Below are positions 10,152-20,701 of a DNA stretch of 64,000 nucleotides, piece by piece. The translations under genes were made by a program, and so were the position numbers. The first letter of the stretch is position 1. Each line of letters starts with the position of its first letter. The stretch covers positions 33,277,417 through 33,341,416 of the forward strand of contig CP154955.1 of NCBI GenBank assembly GCA_039621445.1, written 5' to 3'. The notes under the pieces are model-generated. The model had not been told where the DNA came from. It did no database searches and was given only the letters and a program-made list of their open reading frames with translations. Source of the DNA: Euglena gracilis. Taxonomy: Eukaryota; Euglenida; Euglenophyceae; Euglenales.

Positions 10152-10260
10152 AAAAATCGTGGGCTATAACCCATATTCAGGGCGTATAACGGGTCAAGGG
10201 CGCCTACGGCGCCCTTGACCCGTTATACGGCCTGAATACGGGTTATGCCCACGATTTTTA
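10152..10260. repeat. Long imperfect hairpin with TAC loop
   Basis: Arms of about 52 bases read AAAAATCGTGGGC towards AGGGCGCC, then TAC (10205-10207), then GGCGCCCT towards GCCCACGATTTTT, with a few mismatches. The centre GGCGCC-TAC-GGCGCC is the same as in the palindrome at 7852. Confidence 0.85.
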
Positions 10261-10660
10261 TATAAAAAAAACAAAAAAACTGTCAACCCTGTCGCTAAGG
10301 TCGAGTGGGCCGACCCCAGGGCTGACCCTAGGGTCGGCCCACCCCACGACTTTTTTCGTTGTTTAGGGCCTTCAAATACAAAGAAAACAAAGGGACAGTT
10401 AGGGGGGGGGGGCATGGTTGGGGGGATCCATGCCCCCCCAAGCTATTCCCATAGGGGGGGGGACAGTAATAGCTCGTTTTCAAAGCACTTTTTGTGAAGC
10501 ACTTCCCCCCTAGAGGGACCCGGAGGATGCTCCCGGGGACGGGAATAGTTCGGGGGGGGGCATGGCTTATGGCCAGGTTTCCACGTCGGAGGTTCGGCAG
10601 CCACCCCCCCCCTGGGAGATCAGGCAGTAGACTTTGGTCATTTTGACCCCCCTCCCCCCC

Positions 10661-11055
10661 CCCCTATGGTGAAGTTCACCGTTTGAAAGTTCACCGGGGG
10701 GTCCCGGCCCCCCTCCCCCCCCCCCTCTGCCTAACCCATCGGTGAACTTCACCGGTGAAGTTCACCGGTGAAGTTCAAAGTTCAAGTTCAAGTTCAAAGT
10801 GAGAGCACTTTTTTGGCCAAAAATGGCCAAAAATGGGATTTTAGGCAAGTTTTCGGAAATTTCGATAAAATTCCATGAAGCATCATCCTCAAAATGACCA
10901 TTTTGAGAGGAAAGGAGCAAAATTTCACCCATGAAAATATCACCCCCAACCATCAAAACGGTGAAGTTCACCGGTGAAGTTCACCGGTGAACTTCACCGC
11001 CGAAAGTACCCCCCCCCCTCCCCCCGGTGAATGTTCACCGGTGAACTTCACCGGG
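10661..11055. repeat. GGTGAAGTTCACC palindrome clusters
   Basis: Multiple copies of the 13-base near-palindrome GGTGAAGTTCACC or GGTGAACTTCACC lie at about 10662-10780 and 10960-11055, flanking about 180 bases that include GGCCAAAAATGGCCAAAAATGG. Poly-C/G boxes lie next to both clusters. No gene is seen. Confidence 0.7.
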
Positions 11056-12720
11056 GGGGTCCACAGCCCCCCCCCCACCCCTGCCTAACCTCCCTGGTGG
11101 TCGGACCCCCTTGGCACGGCAAAATGGGGACCCCCAAATTAGGATGTCAAATTTTGGAATACACGATCACTGAAAATAAGCGCTGTGTGCATTATTGCTG
11201 AACTCTGTGGCCATCTGTCAAAAGCCCTTGAGAAGAGCTTTCGATTGATGGGATTGACGGGTTTTTGGGTTTCATTTCAGTAAAATTTGTATTCACGAAA
11301 ATATGCCCTGTTTTTCGTGAATACCTATTCACGAAAAACAGGGCATATTTTCGTGAATTGAAAATATGCCCTGTTTTCCGTGTTCACACCCACGAAAAAA
11401 AGGGCAGGCGCCGGGTCTCTATTCACGGTTACAAAAAAACAACAACAAAAAAACATGGTTTTTTTAAAAAAAAAAGCAAAAGAAAACATGTTTTTTTGAA
11501 AAAGCAAAAATTGACCTTTTTCCTTGCGAAATCGCCATTTTTTGAGGAAAATTTTTCGGGGGTGGTTCAGGGGGGGTCACGGGGGAACACCACATTTTCG
11601 GTGGCCAAATTAGGAATCACCGAAAACAAATTTTTGGGGGCTCCAAGTTAGGATCCAAATTAGGGCTTCAAATTAGAAATCTACCTGAATATTTTGTCAA
11701 ATTAGGCATCACCGGCCAAGTTATTTTTCAGAAAAAAAATGGCCGAAAAGGGTCTTAGGCCGGGTCGGGGGGGGGGGTCACGGGGGGAATACCCCCTCTG
11801 AAGTTTTTTTTATGTGTGAAAGTATTTGCAAACCTGTGTTTTCTGGTGCAAAAAATCATGCTTTCAACCGAAAAAAAAGACAAAAAATGAATGCTGCAAA
11901 GATAAAAAATGAACATTTTTCCAAAAAAGACATTGCAAAAAAATTTCCCCCAAACCCTCCATGACGTTTTTTTTTGCTTTTTTGATTCAAAAAAAAACAA
12001 GCCGGCAACCTTGCTTTGCGACCTTGGGGTCGTAGTGGGTCGACCCCAGGAGGCTAGGCGCGCCGCTCGGGGGGGTCTGGGACCCCCCCCCCCCCCCCCC
12101 GCGGCCGCTCGCCTCCCCCTCAACCCCCCCCTCCCCCCACTGTGCCTAGCTTAGCATGCCCAAGAAAAAAAGCATTTTTTTGAGCAAAAATGGCCAAAAA
12201 TGGCCAAAAATGACCACTTTTTGGACCCGAAAATAGGCCGCGCGCCGCCCGCGCGGCCGCCCTCGGAACCCCCTCCCCCCCCGCGCGGCCGCCCTCGGAA
12301 CCCCCCCCCCCCCCGCGCGGCCACTCACCCCCCCCCCCCGCTATGCCTAGCCTCCCTAGGGGGTGTTCCCCCCCGTCCCCCCCGCATCCCAGATTTTGGC
12401 CGGGCACTTTTTTTTGGTCGACCAAAGGAAAATTACATACAAATTTCGGTGACGCCAAAGAAAACGTGTGGGGGTGGTTGGGCCACGGTTCCCCCCCCGC
12501 GTCCCCCCCGCGTCCCCCCCCGCGTCCCCCCTGCGTCCCGAACCACCCCCCTAGGGTCGGCCCACTCCCCCCCCAGGCCACATCTACCCCCCTTTGGGCC
12601 AAGTGTTCGGGGGAACTTGGGGGTGGGAACCGCGGCGCCGTGGTCGCCCCCAGGCTCCCCAAAAACCTTGGCCCAAAACATTGTTCTAGGTTTGAAACCG
12701 TGCTTTTTCGAAATCGAAAT
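11056..12720. other. Unassigned spacer with A/T and G/C runs
   Basis: It holds a second CACGAAAATATGCCCTG repeat set (11289-11400), long A and T runs, AAATTAGG words around 11620-11710, and NotI-like GCGGCCGC stretches with poly-C (12090-12340). Open frames in the 12.1-13.2 kb stretch are proline/glycine-rich products of the base composition. No gene is supported. Confidence 0.4.
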
Positions 12721-12787
12721 GAGGGTGACGTACTGAAACCCTGTTTGGGCCGATTTCGAGACTTTAAAAGGGTGAGGGTAACTTGGT

Positions 12788-13240
12788 TGGTTAGTTCATG
12801 GCCCATGGGAACAGTAAGGCCGTCCTTGGGGGGTCGGCACGCCGTGGCGAGCCGTCCGGCTAGGGGGGGGGGAGGGGGTTTTTGGCGTGGCGAGGGGTCC
12901 CGGATGGGGGGGGGAGGGGTGCGCGGGGGGTTTTCCAAGAAAATTTTCTTTGGCGCGGCTGACATGGCGTGGCGAGGGGGTCTGAAAAGGGGGGGGGAGG
13001 GGGGGTAAAATGGCGTGGCGAGGGGGTCGGTGAGGGGGGGGGGAGGGGTGTGCCGACCCCCCCCCCCTTGTGGGGGCCAATTGGGGGGTGAGGGTGACGT
13101 ACTGAAACCGTGTTTGGGCGAAGATTTAAGACTTTTAAAGTCTCGAAATTGGCCCAAACAGGGTTTCAGTACGTCACCCTCACCCCCAATTGGCCCCCAC
13201 AAGAACGGCCTTACTGTTCCCATGGGCCATGAACTAACCA
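12788..13240. mobile_element. Inverted-repeat element with perfect 36-bp arms
   Basis: Bases 12788-12823 are the exact reverse complement of 13205-13240. A second nested hairpin at about 13076-13199 carries GGGTGAGGGTGACGTACTGAAACC and its inverse. A third copy of GAGGGTGACGTACTGAAACC lies outside at 12721. The middle has GGCGTGGCGAGGGGGTC repeats. No coding capacity is visible. Confidence 0.7.
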
Positions 13241-13394
13241 AATAGTGAGTAATCCCCCCTGCCCATTTCCATTCCGCTTATAGGGTCTGCTAGGCATTTT
13301 TTTTGAAGGAAACCAGTAGACTTGGAGGTTTACCTTTTTTTCATGCACCATTTGAAAAATGGGCTTAGCATTTTGTTGAAGGGGTCTTTTCTCC

Positions 13395-13490
13395 CCCCTT
13401 TTGTCAGGAAATAGTAAATTACCTGGTTGTCTACTGACAAAGAAACTGTTTCTCCAGGTTTTCTGAAACATTTCACAGTGCTGGACACCC
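13395..13490 (-). pseudogene. Fragment of DIRS-like RNase H
   Basis: Read on the minus strand this short stretch encodes a version of the segment PGETVSLLVDNQVIYYFLTKGG, also present in the longer DIRS-like RNase H at 18.8 kb. DNA identity between 13395-13485 and 18840-18930 is high by eye. Neither neighbour continues the domain, so this is a remnant. Confidence 0.65.
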
Positions 13491-13854
13491 CGCCCTCAAA
13501 GTGTCCCCCCTCTCAAAGTGGCCAAAAACCAAAACCCAAAGGGCCGCCTAAAATGCCAAATTGGAGCGCATTCACATGCTTGAAAACTGCACCTCCACAA
13601 CATCTATTTTGGTGTTGGAGTTTGATGGGAATGAGGCACCCAAAACCGACCAAAAAAAATCCCCTGATCTGTTTTTCTTCCAAGAGTCCTTTGCAAAAAG
13701 TGCCTTGACAACGGTGTGGGGGAACCAAATCCACCAGTGGCGCAGCCTACTGGATTTGCAGTGTTCAGGGCGCGGGGAAGGGCTATGTTTAGATGGGAGA
13801 GCAGTGTAAGGGAGAAGAGGCCGGACGGTCGCGGTCAGAGGGTGAGAGAGTTAG

Positions 13855-14315
13855 TAAACCCCCCCCCCAAAAATAAGACCCCCCCCAAAAATAAGACCCC
13901 CCCCAAAAATAAGACCCCCCCTGGGCCGATCGAGCAAAAATCCAAAAATAAGACCCCCCCGATAAAAAAGACCCCCCTTGACGGCGCGAAGCGCCGGTGA
14001 CGGTGAAATTTTTCCCTGAAAAATTACCAAAAACCCCAATTTCATGCACAAAAATGATGAAATTTCAAAAAATTTCAGATTTTTGAAGTGTAAAAAACAG
14101 GGTAAATGTCAAATTACACCAATTTACACATGGCGCGAAGAGCCGAAGGAAAAAATTTAGCACTCTCGGGAACCTGAAAAATGGTGTCTTTCGGGCCCGG
14201 GTCGGTCAAGAAAAAATCCAAAAATAAGACCCCCCCAAAAACAAGACCCCCCCTGGAGGCTTCCAGCAACGGACCCAAAAATAAGACCCGGGTCTTATTT
14301 TTGGGGGGGGGGGGG
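13855..14315. repeat. AAAAATAAGACCCCCCC tandem boxes
   Basis: Four copies of CCCCCCCAAAAATAAGACC lie at 13858-13970 and a partly inverted set at 14215-14310 (AAAAATAAGACCCGGGTCTTATTTTTGG forms a palindrome). GGCGCGAAGCGCC hairpin cores lie at 13983 and 14131. A fold-back element just upstream of RPL11 is likely. Confidence 0.65.
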
Positions 14316-14515
14316 TTTAAAGGCTTTGCGAGAATCAGCAGCTGACTGCCAACTCAGCCGCGGAGGGCGGAGGCCCACGGATGGGCGACAGAGACGATGG
14401 TGAAGGCCTGCTGCAACATAGCTGGTGCCATCGTGAGGATTAGCGAATAAATTAGGATCCAGCTTTAATGTCCAAAACCAAAGCCGACATTTTGTCCAAC
14501 AGGGCGGCACTCACC

Positions 14516-15182
14516 ATGCCAGAGGGTGAAAATAAAGCGTCAAAGAGGCTGAAGAAGCTCCAAAATCCCATGCGGGAAATCAGAGTCGCAAAACTCATCA
14601 TCAATATTTGCGTCGGAGAGAGTGGTGACAGGCTGACAAGGGCTGCAAAGGTGGTGGAACAGTTGACTGGGCAAACACCAGTGCTTTCCAAAGGTATTTT
14701 TTGATTTACCTTTCTTTTCATTTTTTTCTTCCACAACCAGCTCGTCTGACAATTCGTTCCTTCAACATCCGGCGAAATGAAAAGATCGCTGTTCACTGCA
14801 CTGTGCGAGGACAGAAGGCTGAAGAATTGTTGGAACGTGGCCTGAAGGTGAAGGAGTTCGAGCTTAAGAAAAAGAACTTTTCTAAGAATGGCAACTTTGG
14901 TTTTGGCATCAATGAGCACATTGATTTGGGTATCAAGTATGACCCGAACACAGGAATCTATGGGATGGATTTCTATGTTGTCCTGGAGCGACGTGGATTC
15001 CGAGTTGCCCGCAAGAAGAGGTTGTCCACTTGCAGCTTTCTGATTCACTTTTCTCCCACCCCAGAAAGTCTGGAAAGGTTGGCAAAGCCCACAAAATCAC
15101 CAAGAAGGAATCTATCAAGTGGTTCATTGAGAAGTTTGACGGTATTGTCACCGACAAGAAGAAGACAACGACAGATGAGTAA
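14516..15182 (+). CDS. RPL11: Ribosomal protein uL5 (RPL11), three exons
   Basis: This protein of the large cytosolic ribosomal subunit binds 5S rRNA with uL18. Exon 1 (14516-14693) carries [20 protein letters not shown] and EQLTGQTPV. Exon 2 (14741-15020) carries the conserved [15 protein letters not shown] and [19 protein letters not shown]. Exon 3 (15065-15182) has [17 protein letters not shown] and ends in TAA. Splicing at GT-AG joins SK with ARLTIRSF and KKR with KSGKVG in frame. The spliced protein is close to normal RPL11 length, with a lysine-rich N-terminal extension before NPMRE. ATG 14516 (CACCATGCC) is preferred; in-frame ATG 14468 would add 16 residues. AATAAA at 15241 may be the polyadenylation signal. 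It is the only intact host gene seen. Confidence 0.93.
14694..14740 (+). other. RPL11 intron 1 (47 bases)
   Basis: It begins GTATTTTTTG and ends CACAACCAG, with a pyrimidine-rich interior. Removing it restores the conserved reading frame (SK-AR). Confidence 0.9.
15021..15064 (+). other. RPL11 intron 2 (44 bases)
   Basis: It begins GTTGTCCACT and ends CACCCCAG. Unspliced, the frame loses RPL11 similarity; spliced, it continues [15 protein letters not shown]. Confidence 0.88.
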
Positions 15183-16840
15183 GTGCACTTTCACCCAAGG
15201 CATGGGCTTCTCAACTGTTTCTGTCTGGGGAGGGTGAAAAAATAAATTTCAACACACATCAGTCGAAGTTCAGACGTACCCCCCCCCCGGTTCTGAAAGA
15301 AAACCATTTGAATGAGGGTTAAAAAAAAAACGCTTTTCAACCTGATGCATTTGCTGGCACGAACGGTAGCAAACCACCAGTGATCTGGCCACTGCTGCTA
15401 GGGTTCGCACAGAGCCAACTCCTAGCCAAAGAGGACCCCCAACACGCCAAGCGGTGTTGCCCCACCCCATCTTAACAAGGGTCCTCGAAGCCCCCCGCCA
15501 GGCTTCTGCTTAAGGACCGGGGGAGGGGTACTGGCTAGACAATGGAAAAAATGGACTAGCTAGACCCAGGGTTCCCCGAACTGGAAAAAAATTTTCCTCC
15601 GGCGCTGCGCGCCGAGGTGGAAACGACGTTTTTAATAGGGATTTGGCTCATTTTGTTCCAAAAATGGCCAAAAACGGGGATTTTTGGCCACTTCTTTGGG
15701 GGTCCTAAAAATTTTTGGCGCTTCATGCAGGCTTCTTTTTAAGTCACCTTCCCCCCCCCCCCCCGGGGGGAGGGGGGGGTGGGTGGGTGGGTCCGGGCCG
15801 GACCCCCCCCCCGGGGGGGGGTCCCGCGCCGGAGGCGCTGGGTATACCTTCTCGGCGCGAAGCGCCGAAAATTTTTGAAAATTGCCTTTAACGGGCCCGA
15901 TTTTGGGGGGGTCCCCTCGGACTCCCACGACAGAGGAAGGGGGAGGAAGGGACCAAGAGGGCGAAGCACAAGAAGATGGTGAGCCCACTGCTTTTTGTTG
16001 CCGGCAAGGAAAGCAGGACCTCACCATCTCGCAGTGCGGAGCCCGAATGGTCGGGCCCCCCCCCCCGGGGGGGGGTCCCGCGCCCCCCTGGGTGGGGGGG
16101 GGGGGTCCCCCCCCCCCCCCCCCCCCCCGGGGGTCTTAAAAAGAAGCCTGGCTTCATGTCGGTCGCTGGGAAAAAAATTTCCACAAGCTTGCCCTGCAAG
16201 CACCGGGGGGGGGGGTGGTCTGCTAAAATTCCCACTGGCCAAACTTTGACCAGCTGCAGTCCAGTCCCCCCACGGAACACCCCTTAAGCAGAAGCCTGCC
16301 GGGTTCGATATAAGAAGGGCGTAAATGGTTTAGGCGGGGTGGTATCCGCCCCCCCCACCTGAAAGGGGGGTCCGGACCGACCCTGGGGGTACCCGGAACC
16401 ACCCCCAAAAAGGGTCAATTTTTTCCTCCAGCGCTTCGCGCCGAAAATTTTTTTGCATTTTTGGCCAATTTTTGCCCAAAAAGTGCCCAAAATGGCACTT
16501 TTGGTCGTTTTGGGGGGTCAAAAATTTTCGGCCCGGCGCTTCGCACCGGGCCGAAAATCGGTCACCCTGACCGCGCCACTGTTTAGACACCGCGGGCTCC
16601 GCACTTTGCCCTTGAGGCCATGTCTTGCTCGCCGGCGGTGTTGTGTGGATTGTTTGCTGCGTTGGGTTAGGGGACCCTGCTTAGTGCCTTTTTTCGCCGG
16701 AGTTGGCTGACTCTGAATTTGCCCTTCGACACCCAGAAGAAAGGAGCAGAGTCTCGAACGAAGAAAAACCAAAAGGAGAAGTCCACAGAATAAGAATATC
16801 AAGAAAGACACGAACCTGAGGGGCATCAATTTACAAGACA
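15183..16840. repeat. Spacer with GGCGCTTCGCGCC hairpin repeats
   Basis: Short stem-loops built from GGCGC-(TT/AA)-GCGCC followed by GAAAATTTTT occur near 15600, 15854, 16430 and 16530, with a related copy at 13983. Poly-C/poly-G runs of 7-20 bases occupy 15750-16140. No gene is supported. The short frames here are glycine/proline-rich artefacts. Confidence 0.5.
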
Positions 16841-16841
16841 A

Positions 16842-17561
16842 TTGTCAATTTCAAATCTTACTTCAATGAACAATGCAGTGGAGAAGACATTGGAATCAAA
16901 AAGTCGACGTGAACTACCTGTAGCAGCAGCCACCGCAGCAGCTGGAGAACCTGGAAGTGCGGACAAAACGTGGCGAACCGTGGCCGTCCCCCAGATCCCT
17001 TCAACAATTTCCCAGAAAAAACCCCCACCCAGTGACGGCCACGGACTGTGGACCACAGTGGTCAGACAGACCAGAACGAGGAAGGAACCCACAGCCCAAT
17101 ACGGGCAGCAACACTTTGGCATTGGGGTCCCAAAGTCAAGCCAGATGGGACAGAAGAAACTCAAAGTATTCCAGAGTCAAAAGGGGGGAAGATGGAATCA
17201 AGGACAAGGTGGTGGCCATGGAGGCCAATTCCACAAGCACCTCCCCACAGGAAGGGGAAGAAAAGGTTGGTCAAAACCCCCCAATTTTTCTAACACAACA
17301 ACCCTCTCAAGGAGAAGAAGGGGGGGGGCACAGCAGCCCCCCAAGATTTCCAGTGGAGATGGGGACAAAGGTCACATATGGACCAGAAGTTTGTTCAATT
17401 TAAATTGCACGGCCATGGCGGCCAACAAGTGCAAGGCCATGGCCGCCAGTTTTCACAAGGCCATGGAGGCCAGAATTTTCAGGCGAGGGAGGCCAAATGC
17501 GTCAACAAGGCCTTGGGGCAAGGCCAAAGGGGTGGCCCAGAAATGGCCCCCCAGAAGCTAA
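16842..17561 (+). CDS. Unknown basic Gly/Gln-rich ORF
   Basis: This 239-codon ORF starts at ATG 16842. It has an Ala-rich stretch (about residues 25-40) and then a basic Gly/Gln/Lys-rich region with GGRWNQGQGGGHGGQ. No family is recognised. In an overlapping frame, 17378-17878 encodes GHGGQ repeats from the tandem DNA word GGCCATGGCGGCCA. Its position before retroelement debris (18.0 kb onward) could mean a gag-like protein, but this is only a guess. The change of best frame suggests damage or an unseen intron. Confidence 0.3.
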   Translation: MSISNLTSMNNAVEKTLESKSRRELPVAAATAAAGEPGSADKTWRTVAVPQIPSTISQKKPPPSDGHGLWTTVVRQTRTRKEPTAQYGQQHFGIGVPKSSQMGQKKLKVFQSQKGGRWNQGQGGGHGGQFHKHLPTGRGRKGWSKPPNFSNTTTLSRRRRGGAQQPPKISSGDGDKGHIWTRSLFNLNCTAMAANKCKAMAASFHKAMEARIFRRGRPNASTRPWGKAKGVAQKWPPRS

Positions 17562-18009
17562 AGTGCAAACCTTATACAAATCAATTGTGGCAGCCCCAGG
17601 AGGATGCCCCCAAAGGGGCAGTGGAGGACAAGGGGGCAACCCCCCCTCACATTTCTTCTTCAATGCCCATGGCAGGGGCAAGTGAAAACAAAGGGGGAGA
17701 CCGAAAAAGGGGCCCTATGGTATGCCATATGACAACACCAATCACAAAGTGGAGGACCAGAGAGCCTGCGAGCAGAGCATGCACACCCCCCCAGCAGCCC
17801 TTGCAGAATGCTCAATCCCTAGGGGCACCAGGGGTGCAATGTCCAACACCCCCATCCAACCCCCAGAGAATGAACTGATTGGGGAAATAAATTCCACGGA
17901 GGACAAATGGGGAGACACCCCCCTACACCAGAGACTGCAAAGAAGTCTGAAATGGTGGCAGAAAAATGCCCCCCCAGCAAACTGCCAACTTATAAAAGAT
18001 GGCATTCAA

Positions 18010-18816
18010 CCCCCTTGGATCAATGCGCAACCATGCTCAACAAGGGTTTGCAGTTTGCTGAAGACAGTCATTCCATCGAACCGTTCCAATCCCCGCAATC
18101 TTCATCAAGATTGGTCAATGAACTCATCAACAAGTCATAATCAAATTTGTGGTTGGGGGTTTGTGCTCTGCATCTTTTGAGATGGGTAAAAAGGCAAAAC
18201 CCCAAAAATTCAAACAAATAAGCAGAGAAACAGGACCAGAAAGGATGTATCGGCGAATACCGAACAGAGCCTTCTGAGACCTGTATCCTTGCTTAAAGGT
18301 TGACTAGGGGCCAGGAACAGTGCTTTCACCGTGTTTCACGGCTCAGTACGATCGTCACCACCAGTCAACCACAGAGTTTCTCTGTGTGGAACGTCTTTGT
18401 GGGATCGTTGCCTAAATCTGATACCAAGTGTACGTCCAAAGCTTTCCCTTTTTCCCTTTTTGGGACTTTGTGAAAAAGCCTTTCGCTTTCACCTTGGTGC
18501 GCAGCCTACTTATGGTAGGGAAAAGTCTTTGGAGTAACAAAAAGTGGTTTTCCCCTTTTGTTCCCAATTCCCCAAGAGGCAAAGCACAAGACAAAGACTT
18601 CAGAAGTTTCTTCTGGAGTCAAGTTCGACTGTTCTGAGGGTTTTTTTTCTCTGACAAAACTAATGGTCAAACTTGGAATTGATGACAGTAAAGAATACCA
18701 CCTGTGGGGGAAGGAGAGAAAAGTCTGCCACGATGTTACCAACTGTGGTTTCCACAGTGGTGCGACCGTCACAGAACCCACTCTGCAGATATCCTACGGA
18801 GCTGGGACATGCCTGG
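18010..18816 (-). repeat. Inverted family-A fragment: LTR, PBS, gag start
   Basis: On the minus strand 18816-18429 matches the LTR at 60772-61196, lacking its first bases and about 30 interior bases. The PBS TTGGTATCAGA (18428-18418) and the leader and gag start down to about 18073 follow, matching 61199-61560. A gag piece on the plus strand (about 18016-18072, matching 62170-62228) abuts it head-to-head. The gag start codon is kept, but a stop follows within a few codons. This is part of the scrambled chimera reaching to 20701. Confidence 0.75.
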
Positions 18817-20028
18817 CAAGGCTGTTGAACGGGTGCTTTCTTCCCCCCTTTTGTCAGGAAATAATAGATTACCTGATTGTCCACTAAAAGGGACACTGTT
18901 TCCCCAGGTCTGCTGAGACTTTTCACTGTGCTGATGGCTGCACGTAATTCTTTTACGTTGATATGCAAAATGGAGTTTTCTCTCCACAACTCCTGGGCAA
19001 TTTCTCCAGTGCGAATCTCCACCCCCCCCCACCAGGCATGGGTGCTGCTGTCTGAATGCAACTGCCTTGTTTCATTTTGGGGAAAGGGTCTGCCCGCCCA
19101 GGTGTCCAGCAGATTTTTTATTTCCCTCAATTTGGCTTTTATGTCCGTTGAAATGGCATGCTTTGAATCCCATGGGGCTGCAGATTCGTTGACCAAAAAT
19201 TTTGTCAGGGAGTCTGTGAAAGCCCTTAAGAAGGGCAGGGCCACGAGGTTGCACCTGATTTGGCCCAAAATGGCAGCTAACTGCCTTTTCGACAAGAAAT
19301 ATTTTTTCACAATTTTTGCCAGCTCCTTTTTATTGTTTTCACCTTTTAGGGGGGAATTTGCAATTTTTCCCTCTTGGATAATTAACTGGAAGCCCAAATG
19401 GTTTACAACTTGTGTGGTTTCTAGAGTTGATTTTGACATTTATTTTGAACCCTGAATCGATTAGGTCTCTGACAACCTTGTTCAGGTGTTTTTGCAAAGT
19501 ATTTTTGGTGGGGGCAACCAATAAAATGTCGGTCAGGTAAATAAAAACCTGGATTCCTTTTTTCATCCAACGTTTTTCGAATGTCTTCATGACTGACATA
19601 AAAATTTGTGGCATCACATTTAGGCCAAAACAGCCTGCTTGGAACTCCCAAGTTTGTCCCCTCACCTGATGCCTTAGAAAAGTTTTTAAGGTTGGGTTCA
19701 GGGGAATATGAAAATATGCGCCTTTCAGGTGGATTTTGGCTGCCCATTGGCCTTTCTCCAAAACTGGGAAAATGATTTGAATGTGATCTAATTTGAAGGC
19801 TTTCACGGGGAATTTTTGGTTTATTTCCCTGCAGTCGCTTATGAATCTCCACTTCGTTTGCCCCCGCTCTGGTTTTGATATCAAGAACCAGGGAATTAGA
19901 TGCTGGTTTCCTAAATCATGAACCCTCTTTATGGACCCTGATTTTTCGGAATCCAACAGGATTTTTTCTGCGTGGTTCAGCTCCAAGTTCGCTCTGGTTT
20001 TTGGATGCGTGGACAATTTTGGGAGGCC
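18817..20028 (-). pseudogene. DIRS-like reverse transcriptase/RNase H remnant
   Basis: The RT part (20028 to about 19340) has KWRFISDCREINQKF, AKIHLKGAYFHIPL, FGLNVMPQIF and YLTDILL, the order of DIRS/Ngaro-type RTs. The usual AKIDLKDAYF has both Asp replaced (H, G), and YLDD reads YLTD, so it cannot be active. The RNase H part (about 19439-18817, in another frame) has LHSDSSTHAWWGGVEI, HINVKELRAA and LLVDNQVIYYFLTKGGKKAP. Both edges are abrupt fusions: to family-A gag at 20028 and to the family-A LTR at 18816. No tyrosine recombinase is attached. Confidence 0.75.
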
Positions 20029-20701
20029 GCAACGCATTAGTGGACATGCAAAATTTGCCTGCTCAGCGGGTGATCCGCTGGGAGTTGACCGAGAATTTGG
20101 TAAACATCGCCGGGGGTGAGGTTATCCCTCAAGTCATCGTCATAGTCCTCCACAATGAAACGGCACCAGAAATTTCCGGCACCACCAGACGCACATCCGG
20201 ATTCCATGGCAAAGCAGGGTAAACCGCAGTTTCCGCGGGTAATCCCGGCAATGCGCGAAATGGTGTGTGGAGTGGTAATTGAGGGGGGGTTGGAAAAAAC
20301 AACACGCGCAACACGGTGTTTCCACCGAGTTGCGCTCCAAAAGGCCCGCCGGTGCTTCCACCGGGGATCTTGTGGGTTTGAACAGAGCAAAGGGCAAATA
20401 CCCCTCACTTTGTTCATGGTTAACCAAGTGTAAAGGCAAACGGGGTTCATCCCCATTATTCTTGTGATCCAAATGAGCTTGGGCAAGGGGCTCATCCCCT
20501 CGCTGCATCAATGATGGGTGGACCGGGATGGAGGTAGGCATTTTGCCACCTACATCCCGCACAATCAATGACAATGATGATGAAGAGGGTTCATTACCCC
20601 CTTGCAACAATAAAGGCTTTTCAATGACAATTGATGCAATGTGTCTTCTTGTTGCTTGGGGAGTCGGTAATTGGAACTTGTTTCCGTCGAACCGTTCAAA
20701 T
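20029..20701 (-). pseudogene. Inverted piece of family-A gag
   Basis: The reverse complement matches 61550-62160 of the intact gag, from the GAACGGTT word to the words encoding HVHQCVAE. Some indels break the frame. At 20701/20702 the sequence flips to plus orientation with the downstream gag segment, so only this part is inverted. Confidence 0.8.

Noticed and set aside
12120-13241. Minus ORF of 373 codons, Pro/Gly-rich
   Set aside because: It crosses an inverted-repeat element and poly-C runs; no domain, and composition alone explains it.
13511-13734. Small minus ORF near 13.6 kb
   Set aside because: No motif, no conserved neighbours, and its length is within chance.
15330-15480. Possible tRNA or small RNA near GGGTTCGC
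   Set aside because: A T-arm-like word alone; no matching acceptor stem or anticodon arm could be drawn.
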